A stretch of 64,000 nt of DNA. Origin: Siphonodentalium dalli. Taxonomy: Eukaryota; Mollusca; Scaphopoda; Gadilida; Siphonodentaliidae. Below, piece after piece: positions 12,601-24,600 of the stretch; position 1 is the first letter of the stretch; every line of letters begins with the position of its first letter. Position numbers and translations under genes: made by a program. Under the pieces are notes generated by a model, which made no database searches, was not told the origin of the DNA, and worked only from the letters and a program-made list of their open reading frames with translations. The stretch covers positions 136,965,989 to 137,029,988 of the forward strand of contig CP136068.1 of NCBI GenBank assembly GCA_032622095.1. Reading direction: 5' to 3'.

Positions 12601-15600
12601 CTAACTAAATGGACAGTAATTCCCTAAATAACTGACTCCTTAACCACAGCAGAGTTATGGGTAATTTTTCAGGATTTAGTCGGAAATATGGCTTGTTGCC
12701 ATGGTATGCGGCTGATGCGGACCTTGGCTCTTACGGACCCTGGCTCATAAGACCCTGGCTCATACGGACCACCGGCTCATATGGACCCTGGCTTATATGG
12801 ACCCGGCTTATACGGACCTCAATTAAAATATGCAATTTTATTTATATTTTGCTTTTCTAAACGCATACTTGAATTTTTACTTTCCAGTTCTAAATTCTAT
12901 TTTATGAATTCCAAATTTAACATATAATTATGATTGTCTTATCACAAGGAAAACTGTGATGTTGTGGCTTGAGAAACACATTTATTGAATCGTATTCATT
13001 CCTGATCGGTAATCCCTTTATCGTTGTATAAACATGCATGCGTGATCCCTTTATATCGTTGTATAAACAGACGCGCGGCGATGAATGGTCAGTGATCAGT
13101 GATCAGCATGAATCCACTGAATTTGATTCGTTGTGAAAACATGTTTGTAAAAACATAACTGGTATATATTCCACTGATTTGTTGTTTACTGGCATAATTC
13201 ATTTTCAATTCCGCCATGTCTAACTGTGCTTCTTGTGGATATATCATTTGGCTTTGTCGGGCGGTTATTAGCTGCATTGAACCTGAATGTTTCAGTTTAA
13301 CACATCAGGTTTGTGATACAGGTGAGAGTTATAAAACATATACCGAACATAAATGTATGTTGTCAGTATTTTATTTTATTTAAATAAAGACAAATATAAA
13401 TAAAATGTATATGTGTAAAATGTATATTTTAATTGAGGTCTGTATCAGCCAGGGTCCGTATAAGCCAGGGGGGGGGCAGATAAGCCAGGGTCTGAATCAG
13501 CGGGTGGTCCGTATGAGCCAGGGTCCGTATCAGCCGGTGGTCAGTATCAACCAGGGTCCGAGTGAGCCAGGGTCAGTATCAGCCGGCATTCGTTCCAATT
13601 CAATGGAAAGCTCTCAGTGAGCTTTCCGATGAATGGCAACAAGCCATATTTCCGACTAAATCCTGAACAATTGCCCACAATTCTGCTATGGTTAAGGAGT
13701 CGATTATTTAGGGCATTACTGTAGGTTATTACCATCAGTAGCGAAATCCAAATCTCTGATCCAATCTTCATGTCCCGTCAGTACTAATACTTTCTCAAAC
13801 TGGAAAATCAATGCCTAAATATCAACTGGTGATACTGTGAAGGTTTTTCCTCGGATGGTTAATGGTACTCAATCCGATTAAGCACTCCTAATTTACTATT
13901 TCTTTGGCATTAGGATTCAAGTCGAGGAACCCACCCATCAAAGCTCAGAGTGATCAGATATTGATTTTTGAAGTTTGTTATTTCTCGAGATTTGTACTAA
14001 TAATTGCACTTATTCAAACGGACGAAGATGGATAACTCTAAAATCAAGTAGTAATAATAACACAATTTTGACCGAGACCATCCTTTTGACGGCGTGTTTC
14101 TGGGCCACAAACAATAGAAATAACAAAACTTCAAAAATTGATATCTGATCACTCTGAGCGTTGATGTGTAGGTTCCTCGACTTGAATCAAATATTTATTA
14201 CCCCCGAAGCCAAAGAAATAGTAATTTATGAGGGTCTGATCGGATTGAGTACCTTTAATATTCAAGCTGAAGCTCCATTAGTGGGCCTGTTGGACGCCAT
14301 TTGGAGTTGCACAGATAGAACAGTGGTGGGACAGACAGGCTGAGCTTGATTTCCTGTGCATCAGACATGAATGATGCATAGACACAGTGTTAAGAAAGCT
14401 AGTTCTTGAACTGCAAAAATTCATTAATGACTCCAACAATTTTAGGACCCTGCGAATCGGCACTTTTCAGTAGATTCCAAATCCGATATCGAACCTGGTG
14501 GACGATGTCAATATTAAATCTAATCAGCCAGTACTTAGCCTATATCATCATATTTTGTCACGAGTTTTTTCCTATAAGGCATATATTTCGACCCATAGTC
14601 GAGCAGTTTGCAGAAACAAGACAGCCAAAGACTGTGGGGTCGCTCACCAGACTGCAAAGACTGATAAGACTGGGACTCTGGATACCATAACAGTCAGAAC
14701 TTTTCATAATCACTTTAAAAGAAGTAGATCTAAACAGGAGATATGTGGCTAGAGAGGCTTCATGTATGTAGATCGGTGAATATCTACCTTTAAATTACCA
14801 ACTGCACATTACTGATCAACCCCCCCCCCCCCCCCCCCCCCCCCCCATCGTCCAGCTCATGTCCCCTCCCGATCGGGCTCCAGACTCCCAGGTCTTAAGT
14901 TGGAATTTCACAACCAACATCTCAAACTTTCTCAATTGTTGGAAATTTCCAATCTCACAAGCGCCTTTTTATAAAACTATTTAGATATGTTTGAAGCCCA
15001 ATTATCCATGGACCCAAAAACACCATATATGTAAGTCAGATTAATCAGTCAGGTAGTTCCAATGTAGATGTTTAAATGAATTTTGTATTTTAATGATTTT
15101 ATTAGACACAGAAGTGTTAAGTCCCCATAACCCCGTCATTTCTTAACAGGTTGCCTCACGTTAACAAATCTGAATCTGAGTCACTAAAGCATCCTCCATA
15201 CTATAGGTAAGCTAAATAGTCCAACCGCTCTTGTGAAGACATTTTAAGTATTACTATAGAGACATACAGTTATGTCCCTGGTCCCACCCTATTTAATCTG
15301 GTGACCCCCATCTGAATAAATTTGAATCCCAGACACCAAAGAACCCTTCATACTAAATATCAGTAAAATAGACATGATGGTCCATGTGAAGGAAGCATGT
15401 TAAGAGGAAAACTGTCCTTTGCTTGGCCCCTATTTGACCAGGTGACTCCATTTAAAACAAGTGACCCCATTCCAACAAATCTGAACTCCAGTCACCCAAG
15501 GAGGCAAGGACCCTTCATACCAAATATGAACCCATTCAACCTGATGGTACATGAGAAGAAGTCGTTTTTAAGAATTACTATGGAGGGCAAGAGTTATGGC

Positions 15601-18600
15601 CCTGGATTCACAACCATTTGACAGAGTGACCTCATTTGAACAAATCTGAATGTGAGTCACCTAGGAAACATCAACACCAAATATGAACCCTTTCCATTCA
15701 GTCTTATCATCTAGAGAAGATGTTCAAATAATTGTTAACAGATGGATGGACGGACAGACAGATGAACAGGAGACAGATGAGAAGTGATGACTATAGCTTC
15801 GTCTCAGGTGAGCTTAAAAATTACATTTCATTGAACAAATCTGTAAATCACCCCCCCCCCCCCCAACACTGTGGGGACATCCCTGCAAGAATATGACATA
15901 TATGATTTATTTGAATGCCTGACTACATTAGCTTAACAAAATTTCCATGACCTTGAAAGCCAGTGCATTCTTTTATATGGGAGGCTCCCCATGGGAGACT
16001 CGCATATATAAGAGAATGCACAAGCACAATGAGAGTCACCTAGGGAACATCCACACCAAATTTGAACCAATTCGATATTCAATATTCAATATTCAAAAAT
16101 GTTGAATCAGGGTGTCCGATTCGGTATGGTCACCGAAAAACACCGGCAATATGAACATCGATTCAAATCTCGAATATTCGCAGGACCTTAACCCTTTCAT
16201 GATGGGAGCTGCACTGGTGCAGCATTAAAGACCCTGTGCCAGTGCATTCTCTTATATATGTGAGTCTCCCATAGGGAGCCTCGCATATATAAGAGAATGC
16301 ACTGGCTTACATGGTCAAGGTAAATATTGTTAGGCCAATGTATTATTTTATATATGCCTTATGGGCGACTCGCATATATACGAGAATGCATTGGTACAGG
16401 GTTTTCACAAAATCTCAGGAAGCTCCAGTCATTAAAGGGTTAACATTTTTCTATGCATCACATCAATAGTGTCTGATGTGATGAATCACAATTTGATTTA
16501 AACACTATTTATTTGCCCAAATTAAGATTTACAATTATGATGAACAACATTTTGATGACAAAAACATGAATAGAATAGAAAAGGGGAAAAATAGGATCTA
16601 GCAGCAAGCAGATATCTGCTTTTTTTTAGCTACATATGTATCTCATCTCACAATTTATGAATCCATACTTTTCCATTCACATCGCATCATATGGTATTCA
16701 GCAACTATCAAATAATTAGTTTCTCAACTTTTCCTTAGAGACATATCAATTTCATTACCAGTGTTCACGCTGGCCCAGAAATTCCTTTAGCCATTCTTTT
16801 AGCCAAATGCCATTTTTTTTAGCCACTTTGCATTTGCTTTAGCCACTTATTTTGGAACATATTTTGAGATAAATTGAATGATTATTACATTTTATTTTCA
16901 AAATAAAACAATACCAATGTAACATGGTCACTGAAATCTAGCTTTCTCGTACGATTCATTTTGGAAATGTGACTTGCAATGAAAACCACGGGTACTTAAA
17001 GCATCATTCCCTGATCCCCACTCACAAGTTGTTTTTATTACAACACAAAGCGTTTGCCATTGACACGATATCAAATCAACACCAATGCACACCTATTACT
17101 AATTGCTCCAAGCACATAGGGTCATATAACATACACGAGGTGCCGACGCTTTTGTTGTGCGGATGTTGTGCACATGATGTAATTAGACCGAGTACTAAGT
17201 ACAAATACAATTGGGAGGAAATTATTTTTAGCCATTTTTTTCGCCATATGGTCATTTTTTTTCGCAATTTACAAAAGCGTGAACACTGTTCATTACTGAG
17301 AGAGATTTACAGTAATTCAGCCTTCCATATTGTAGAACTCAGGTTGGAGTTGTCATGCAACCAGCTTGATTCCTGTGTTGAAAGCTGAATTAATTCACAA
17401 TGACAACTGGCAATTCATCATCATCATGTGCATCACATTATCAACATTACATCATGCAGATCGGCATTGTTGCAGCCATTATAGCAACGGCATCCACTGG
17501 TCGTTCTCATACTATATATTTATTTCAGGCTTCATATCACCATATATAAATTTACACACAGATCATCATATCATTACAATATGGCTATTTATATGTATAC
17601 AGGAGTCGATTCTAATGCTGAAACAAATATGAGCGGTAGATTATAAATTGTATTATAAATTATATGCATATCTAAAAAAAAACAACAGGGCATTATTGTT
17701 GTTATTGTCATTTTGTATATGAAACATTTAAATATGTCCATGTATATAGAGTCAATAAGGAATTATAAAAAAAAAAAAATTGTATTGAGAATTATGTTAA
17801 AAACATTTGATATTCTCATGAAATCTATATACACCCCTCTGTATCAAAACAGGCAAATAGCTCACTCAGTCATTTACAAACATTCAACTCGCACTACATG
17901 ACCTTTCATAACCCATGAAATTTCCAAATGCATTGTCATATAACATACTGTAAGCTTATTGAAACAACGTTTGGTGTAGTTAACCCATAGATGTGCACAA
18001 TATAATGGAGATACGAACATTTGGAAAAAGTGTATTTTCCCATGAGAGGAGCATTTATAGAATGTTCTAATACGGATATTCGAACATGTGCAGAGAGATC
18101 TATACTAACGCATTAAGTCATATCCAACCAACATGTTCTGTCAATCAGATGTGATGGCCTAACATGTTCAAATGAAATAGCAACAATAAGGCTATCTGAA
18201 ATATTAGTGGGAAAATTTGAAGAGCTTTGAGATGCATGCGCTGATGATACTCACCATATTATTACGCTCAACATATAGGTTGATTTTAGAGTCGTCACCA
18301 CAGGTTGCAAGGATTGGAACTGAAATCAGAATATTTAAAGATATGCAGCATCACATGAACCATGGCATCCTTCAATCTCTACCAGAATGCACCAGTCATA
18401 CTTCCTTTCTGACTCTGTCACTGGTTGGGTACTAGTCTGTGTTTTTATATTTATCATGGGGTTTTCCAGCAAAAATGGCGAAAACCGATCGCTCCAAAAT
18501 TAATTTTTGTTATGTGTTTTGAGAACAATTCCCACTCTAAAACATAATGACAGAATGGAAAATAAAAGCGATAGTTTTGTTGACGATTTCTGCAAGCTAC

Positions 18601-21600
18601 TCGTCAAAATTGCAGCAAATTAGAACTATTGTGTTTCACTTGCCGTGCGAGTTGTGACAATGTCGTACACGTGCGTTTAGACTTTTGTGTTGATAAAATA
18701 ATCAGAGAACCAAATCTCACCGTTTGCAATATAGTTCTTCGGTTTTAGTGGGACTTTCCAAACTTAAGGTAAGAAATTACACAATGTTTTCTAGATGTTG
18801 TAGGTGCTTAATAAGGGCAGCATGTTGCTCTGTTCAATTAGTATATATCTTAATATCGCGGAAGTCCACTGAATGTGGGTAAAATGTCGTCGGTAGCAGT
18901 GGTCTTACCGAGTCATCAAGTGAGGTAAACCCTGCATGGAGCTTGGGCATCCTTATCAACTTTTCATGATGCAATAGGCAGTTGTTGCTATGAATCTCCT
19001 AACACTAGGGCAATGCGAATCAGGGGTTTTCATTTCATTTGAATGTTGAATCGAATCGGGCAAAAGATTCGAAATCGCATTGAATCTCAAATCAATCGTT
19101 GTCTCAAGTGCATCAAGAGTAAACATACGAAACAAAATATGGAGAAAACTTTAACTGTTAAACTCTAGCGATTATGTTCTTAATGCATTCAAGGATATAT
19201 GTGTTTTCAGAAGTGTACAGTAATGCCCTAAATAATCGACTCCTTAACCACAGCAGAATTATGGGTAACTTTTCAGGATTTAGTCAGAAATATGGCTTGT
19301 TGCCATTCATCGGAAAGCTCTCACTGGGAGCTTTCCGATGAATGGCAACAAGCCATATTTCCGACTAAATCCTGCAAAGTTACCCATAATTCTGCTATGG
19401 TTAAGGAGTCGATTATTTATGGCATTACTGTAGATTCATTGTGTATCAAACTACCTGACTTTACTCACCATTTGTCCCAGGTATCAGTGTGAGTGCTAAA
19501 CCAAACACAAAGCCAGCTCCCAGTTCTATTGTCTGTAAACCGTCGAACCCTGAAATTCATCATGGCATCGTTATTGCAAAATTTTAACTTCCAATATGTA
19601 GTCTGAACAAACTGTTAATCAAATTATGTAACCTTTAGAAACAAATATGTTTCTACCAAGAAGTGTTGACCATATAAACAGTGCTCGGACCGCCGGGAGC
19701 CATTCATTGGGGCCAATTGACAAAAAAATATAAAATGGCCAGAAAAATATTGCCAATGGCCCAAGACAATGCAGTACATATCCGATTACGCCACTGAGAC
19801 AGAGACAGCCAAGAAGTTGCCAAAGTAATTACACAGATTAACTGCAGGAACAATGAACTCACACATTGCTATATATGTACATGTAGTCTGACTCCTTTGT
19901 CCACAAGTAAACAATACAAGCATATGTTGTCTTAAATAAATGTGAGTTGCATACATGTAAGTTATAATAGCATGCGAAAATGTAAGTCAGATTTCCATAA
20001 CGTACCGTAGATCAGCCGACAAAAGTGAAGAAAATAACCGACCTCTATAGATATCCGATAGCTATCAATTCATGTTATATTATGTTATCACTACCATGTT
20101 GGTTTCCAAGATCCGTATTCAAGTCAAGCTATTTTCTCTGAGCAGTGTACTGATTAGTCTGCAATACCCACCACCAACACTTACCATATCTTTAAATTTT
20201 CTTATTCATTAACGTTCTTGTTTATAATTACCAGTACCTGCATTTGTACGAGACCATATTCTGACAGAGCAATCTGCGGATGAAGTGACGATGACTGTTT
20301 TCTGGCCATCACCATCATGAAACGTAACTCCGGTGACACATGTGACAGTATCAGTGTGACCCGTCAATCGGTCAGCAATTTCATAATCCTGCAACAATAA
20401 ATGTTTGAAAACTTATGATTTATTCACTTTCTATACTAAATACTCAGTGATGAGTTCAGATAATACAGTAATGCCCTAAATAATCGACTCCTTAACCAGA
20501 GCAGAATTATGGGTAATTTTTCAGGATTTAGTCGGAAATATGGCTTGTTGCCATTCATCGGAAAGCTCTGATGAATGGCAACAAGCCATATTTCCGACTA
20601 AATCCTGAAAAATTACCCATAAATCTGCTCTGGTTAAGGAGTCGATTATTTAGGGCATTACTGTAAGTTCAACAAACGACCATAGGCCTAAAATTGTATT
20701 ATCTTTTTTTATGTCTGCTTTTAGCACCCCTCCATGAATAATAGACAAATGCAGTGAATGTTCAGATATATTAAGATAATATGTTCTACAAACGACCATA
20801 TGTCTGCTCTTGTATTATCTGTTTTTATGTCTGCGGTCTGCTTTTATTGCCACAACACCCCTCCAAATGAATAATAGATCATTCCAGTAAATACTTTTAT
20901 TGCCAAGACACCCCTCCAAATGAATAATAGACCATTCCAGTAAATACGGTTATACTGTTATAAGAATCCATTTAGTATAATGTTAATGCCATCTCAGCAG
21001 CATATCTTTTAACTACTTCAGAATATACTGAAAATTGGTCGGTGGAACCCAAATTTGAACTTGACCTTTATTGTGTGAACATAAACTCACATACCAAATT
21101 TCATTCCATTCAGTTCAGACTTACTAATGTTATCATCCGGAAACGAAAAAAGGGAACGGAAGGACAGACACCCCGATGGACAGTTGGGTAATACAGACCA
21201 TTGCACCAATAACATAATATGTCGTATTTATTAAAAAAGGGTGTAAAAATTTATTGTTCAAACTTACTATCTTAGCATTTTCTAAACGAACTACTCGTCA
21301 ATGAGTATTTAGCATATAAAAGTTTAAGTAACAGGTAATAAGCTTGAAATAGGCCTAATTAAAGGGTTAAGGTCATTTGTTGAATATTTTATCTGACCAT
21401 TCTCTCCAAATGACTGAATAGGAATCTTACGTCTTCTGTTTCTTCTTGAATTATCATAACACCCTTCTATATGAATAATAGACTATTCCAATCTACAGTA
21501 TTATAACTGAATGGTAGAATTAATTTAGCACTGAAAGGGTTTGGCTAAATAAATACAAATTCTGTGTTTTCAGGCACCTCACTCATCACTGAAATTTTCT

Positions 21601-24600
21601 TTTAAAAAGGCTTGTCAAACATTTTTTTCTCAATATTTTCAGTTATAAATTTTGAAGTTACGAATTTTGTTTGTTTCCGAAGTGCTTTATCCATATTTTG
21701 AGAAAGAAAATAAAAATATATAGCCTCCTCCCTCATCTCAAAATTTAGATCTAACTGCCTGAAAACACATATATTTTAATTTAACGCCTTATTGCTCAAC
21801 AGTTTCTAATTTAATTACTAGAATTATTAAGAGGTGACAGTATCACTCCTTATTGCTACACACCTCATTATGAGTATTCCTCCAAACAATAACTGTTTTA
21901 TCTGCGGATCCTGAAATAAGCTCCTGAGCTGTAGAGAAAGAGAGAAAGGTCAGAACTTAAATATGGTACATGTAGATTGCGCTCCAAAATACACCTAATA
22001 ATATTTGCTCTAGTGCTGGGACGGTTGGGGTTTTTTCCTAACCGGTTAACCATGGGCATTAACCTAATCATAACTGGTTAACCGCGACCATCATTACCTA
22101 AGGTGAGATTGAATACACTGGTCACTATATCGGCAAAACAAGTATTTATTACGCGTCCCAGAAACGTTGAAATACATGCGATCACAAACGATGTCTTGGT
22201 CGTACAATGCGGTCCCGTTACGGCGATCAAATAGTGGTAAATGTGTATAAATTAATTCAGTTTTGAGCCCAATCTCATATATATTTTGAAGACCTCTGTC
22301 TGTTTGTCTGTCTGTTTGTCTGTTTGTCATTTATACAAATCTACGATTCTCGACCGATCGGGACGAAACTTGGTACGTGTGTGTAGTTTGACCAGGCGGT
22401 GGACGTTGTCGTATTGGCGAGCCCGTGCGGTGCCCGCTTCGCGCATGCGCAGACCAGATCTCGGAAACGGGTGGAGCTATCGACTTGATATTTGGTTTTT
22501 GAATAGCCCAGACAACGTCGGGCTCATCGGCTAGTCTCATATATATTTTGAAGACCTCTGTCTGTCTGTATGTTTGTTTGTCATTGATACAAATCTACGA
22601 TTCTCGACCGATCGGGACGAAACTTGGTACGTGTGCGTAGTTTGACCAGGCGGTGGACGTTGTCGTATTGGCGAGCCCGTGAGGCGTCCGCTTCGTGCAT
22701 GCGAGATCTCGGAAACGGGTGGAGCTATCGATTTGAAATTTGCTATGTGAATGTATCTTGCCCCGGATACGAATTTTATCGGGTCGCCGAGCCCGTGCGA
22801 CGCCAGCTTCGCGCATGCGCAGACGAGATCTCGGAAACGGGTGGAGCTATCGACTTGAAATTTGCTATGTGAATGTATCTTGCCCCGGATACGAATTTTA
22901 TCGGGTCGCCGAGCCCGTGCGACGCCAGCTTCGCGCATGCGCAGACGAGATCTCGGAAACGGGTGGAGCTATCGACTTGAAATTTGCTATGTGAATGTAT
23001 CTTGCCCCGGATACAAATTTTATCGGGTCGCCGAGTCCGTACAATGCCAGCTTCGCGCATGCGCAGACCAGATCTAGGAAACGGGTAGAGCTATCGATTT
23101 GAAATTTGGTTTTTGAATAGCCCGGACAACATCGGCTAGTAATATATATTAGTAGTGTGCTAGTATATCGATGTTTATGGGAGTTCCGCACGGCATAAAC
23201 AACACTTGCTTGCAAAACCTTCAGCGACGAAATATAGTTCCTTCCTCGTGTATATCCCGGGCACGATTAGCCCAAACATGTGTACTACAAGCTACTGAAG
23301 GTAGGTATACTATTGTTTAGTAATGTTTACTAGTGTTTGGGTATAGGGTAGGTATGTATTAAACACAGTGGCTCCACGATGTTACTTCAATTATTTAATA
23401 AACTTGTATATAACAAATTATATCATCATGATTCATTACACAAGCCCCAGCCAGTGTTTAGGAAATAAAGTTATCGAACACATCACTAGATATACTCTGA
23501 GTCCCACTCCCAGTAGGCCTATGTGTTTTTTTCTGGATGTGCGACTTCATATTGGATGTTGATCCAGAATAAACGAATCGCGTTCGGCAGGCCTTGCATT
23601 CCGCCAATTTCTTCTTTCTTTTTTTTTCGGTCATCTTTAACTGGGACTAAATGTCCCCAAACGTTAAATTTCCGTGTTTGTAAGTCTTCTGCCATCGCTT
23701 TGAGACGAACTAATGATAATGACAAAGGTGGGGGCAATTTCAAGAAAACAGACAAATTATTGATGACGTAGTAAAAGTCTAGACTTGATTGCTTTGATGG
23801 ATGCCGTGGTGCGCGTGCAGCCGGAACGTCATGTAAATGCCGCCAAAGGAAATTGGCATTGAATGTGTAGCAAGTGATTCGCAGACTGACACAGTCACAG
23901 AGTGTAGTTGTTGGTTTCATGTCTAGAAAAGCCGCCGGTGATCAAACAGGCATGTGTTGTGGGGTATATGAATACACAATCAACTGTCCAAATCGCTTCT
24001 AAGCGGCTTCTTATTACTTACTCTCGTTACTTAAACTTCCGTAAATGATTTCGGCAACATTTGCACGGAGTACTACGATGATAGTACGATCGTTATCAAT
24101 AGTACGGTTATCCGGTTGTGGCCTCCTCCAACCGGTTGACACGCGTAACCGAACCGTAACCGGATATCCGGACAACCGTCCCAGCACTAATTTGCTCTAT
24201 AATTTTCAGTTTCAAAATAGATTGATAAATGCCTGAACCACCTTTCTATGAGCATTATATCTCCTATACCAAGTCTTCTTTGGGGCCACAACAGCTTGGG
24301 ATATTGACAATTTCATTCTGTCTTCAAAATGACATATCATTTACCATGATAGAGAAAGGTAAAGTGATCATATGATCATTTAATATATTGTTTACACACA
24401 TTTTCTGATAGCACAACAAATTGAAAATCTCTGGAAACAAGCCTTTCTTTACTTACAAATCTTGTTGCTTTGACATTCAACGGACCTCTGATATATGCAT
24501 GTTTGATATCATCATGCTTGGGATAGGCTGCCTTCTATGTTCATATAAGCAAAGCATCCATTTGACCTAATCCGAAGATGTACAAGCAAGATAACTTAGC

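Larger units (their letters stand above)
22011..24189. mobile_element. hAT-type element with exact 8-bp duplication, carrying Helitrons
   Basis: 2179 bp in ELP2 intron 2. Ends are TAGTGCTGGGACGGTTG and CAACCGTCCCAGCACTA, flanked on both sides by ATTTGCTC (22003-22010 and 24190-24197). Subterminal CCGGTTAACC- and CCGGTTGACAC-type motifs occur on both sides. Two Helitrons (22273-23139) lie inside. A minus-strand frame at 23519-23920 contains [20 protein letters not shown], which could be the start of a lost BED-finger hAT transposase, but this is weak. Confidence 0.88.

Noticed and set aside
14820-14846. Long C-run, with others at 4651 (G), 29794 (G), 55149 (C), 55660 (C) and 60708 (G), as a biological signal
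   Set aside because: Isolated homopolymers are common and error-prone in assemblies. Only those inside the 54.6-56.1 kb array recur in a structured way.
16969-17388. 139-residue plus-strand frame
   Set aside because: It crosses the right border and target duplication of a hAT-type MITE, so it cannot be an old gene. The composition is low in complexity.
22740-23060. CRISPR-like regular repeats
   Set aside because: Units are contiguous 122-bp copies with no distinct spacers, in a eukaryotic Helitron.
22537-23215. Series of overlapping 70-133 residue open frames on both strands with repeated peptides
   Set aside because: They follow the 122-bp tandem repeat of the second Helitron. Because 122 is not a multiple of three, the same peptides appear in several frames, which is a repeat effect and not coding.
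23519-23920. 133-residue frame as an intact transposase
   Set aside because: Only a short [14 protein letters not shown] stretch is suggestive; no BED cysteines or catalytic core could be seen. Left as a remark in the hAT entry.
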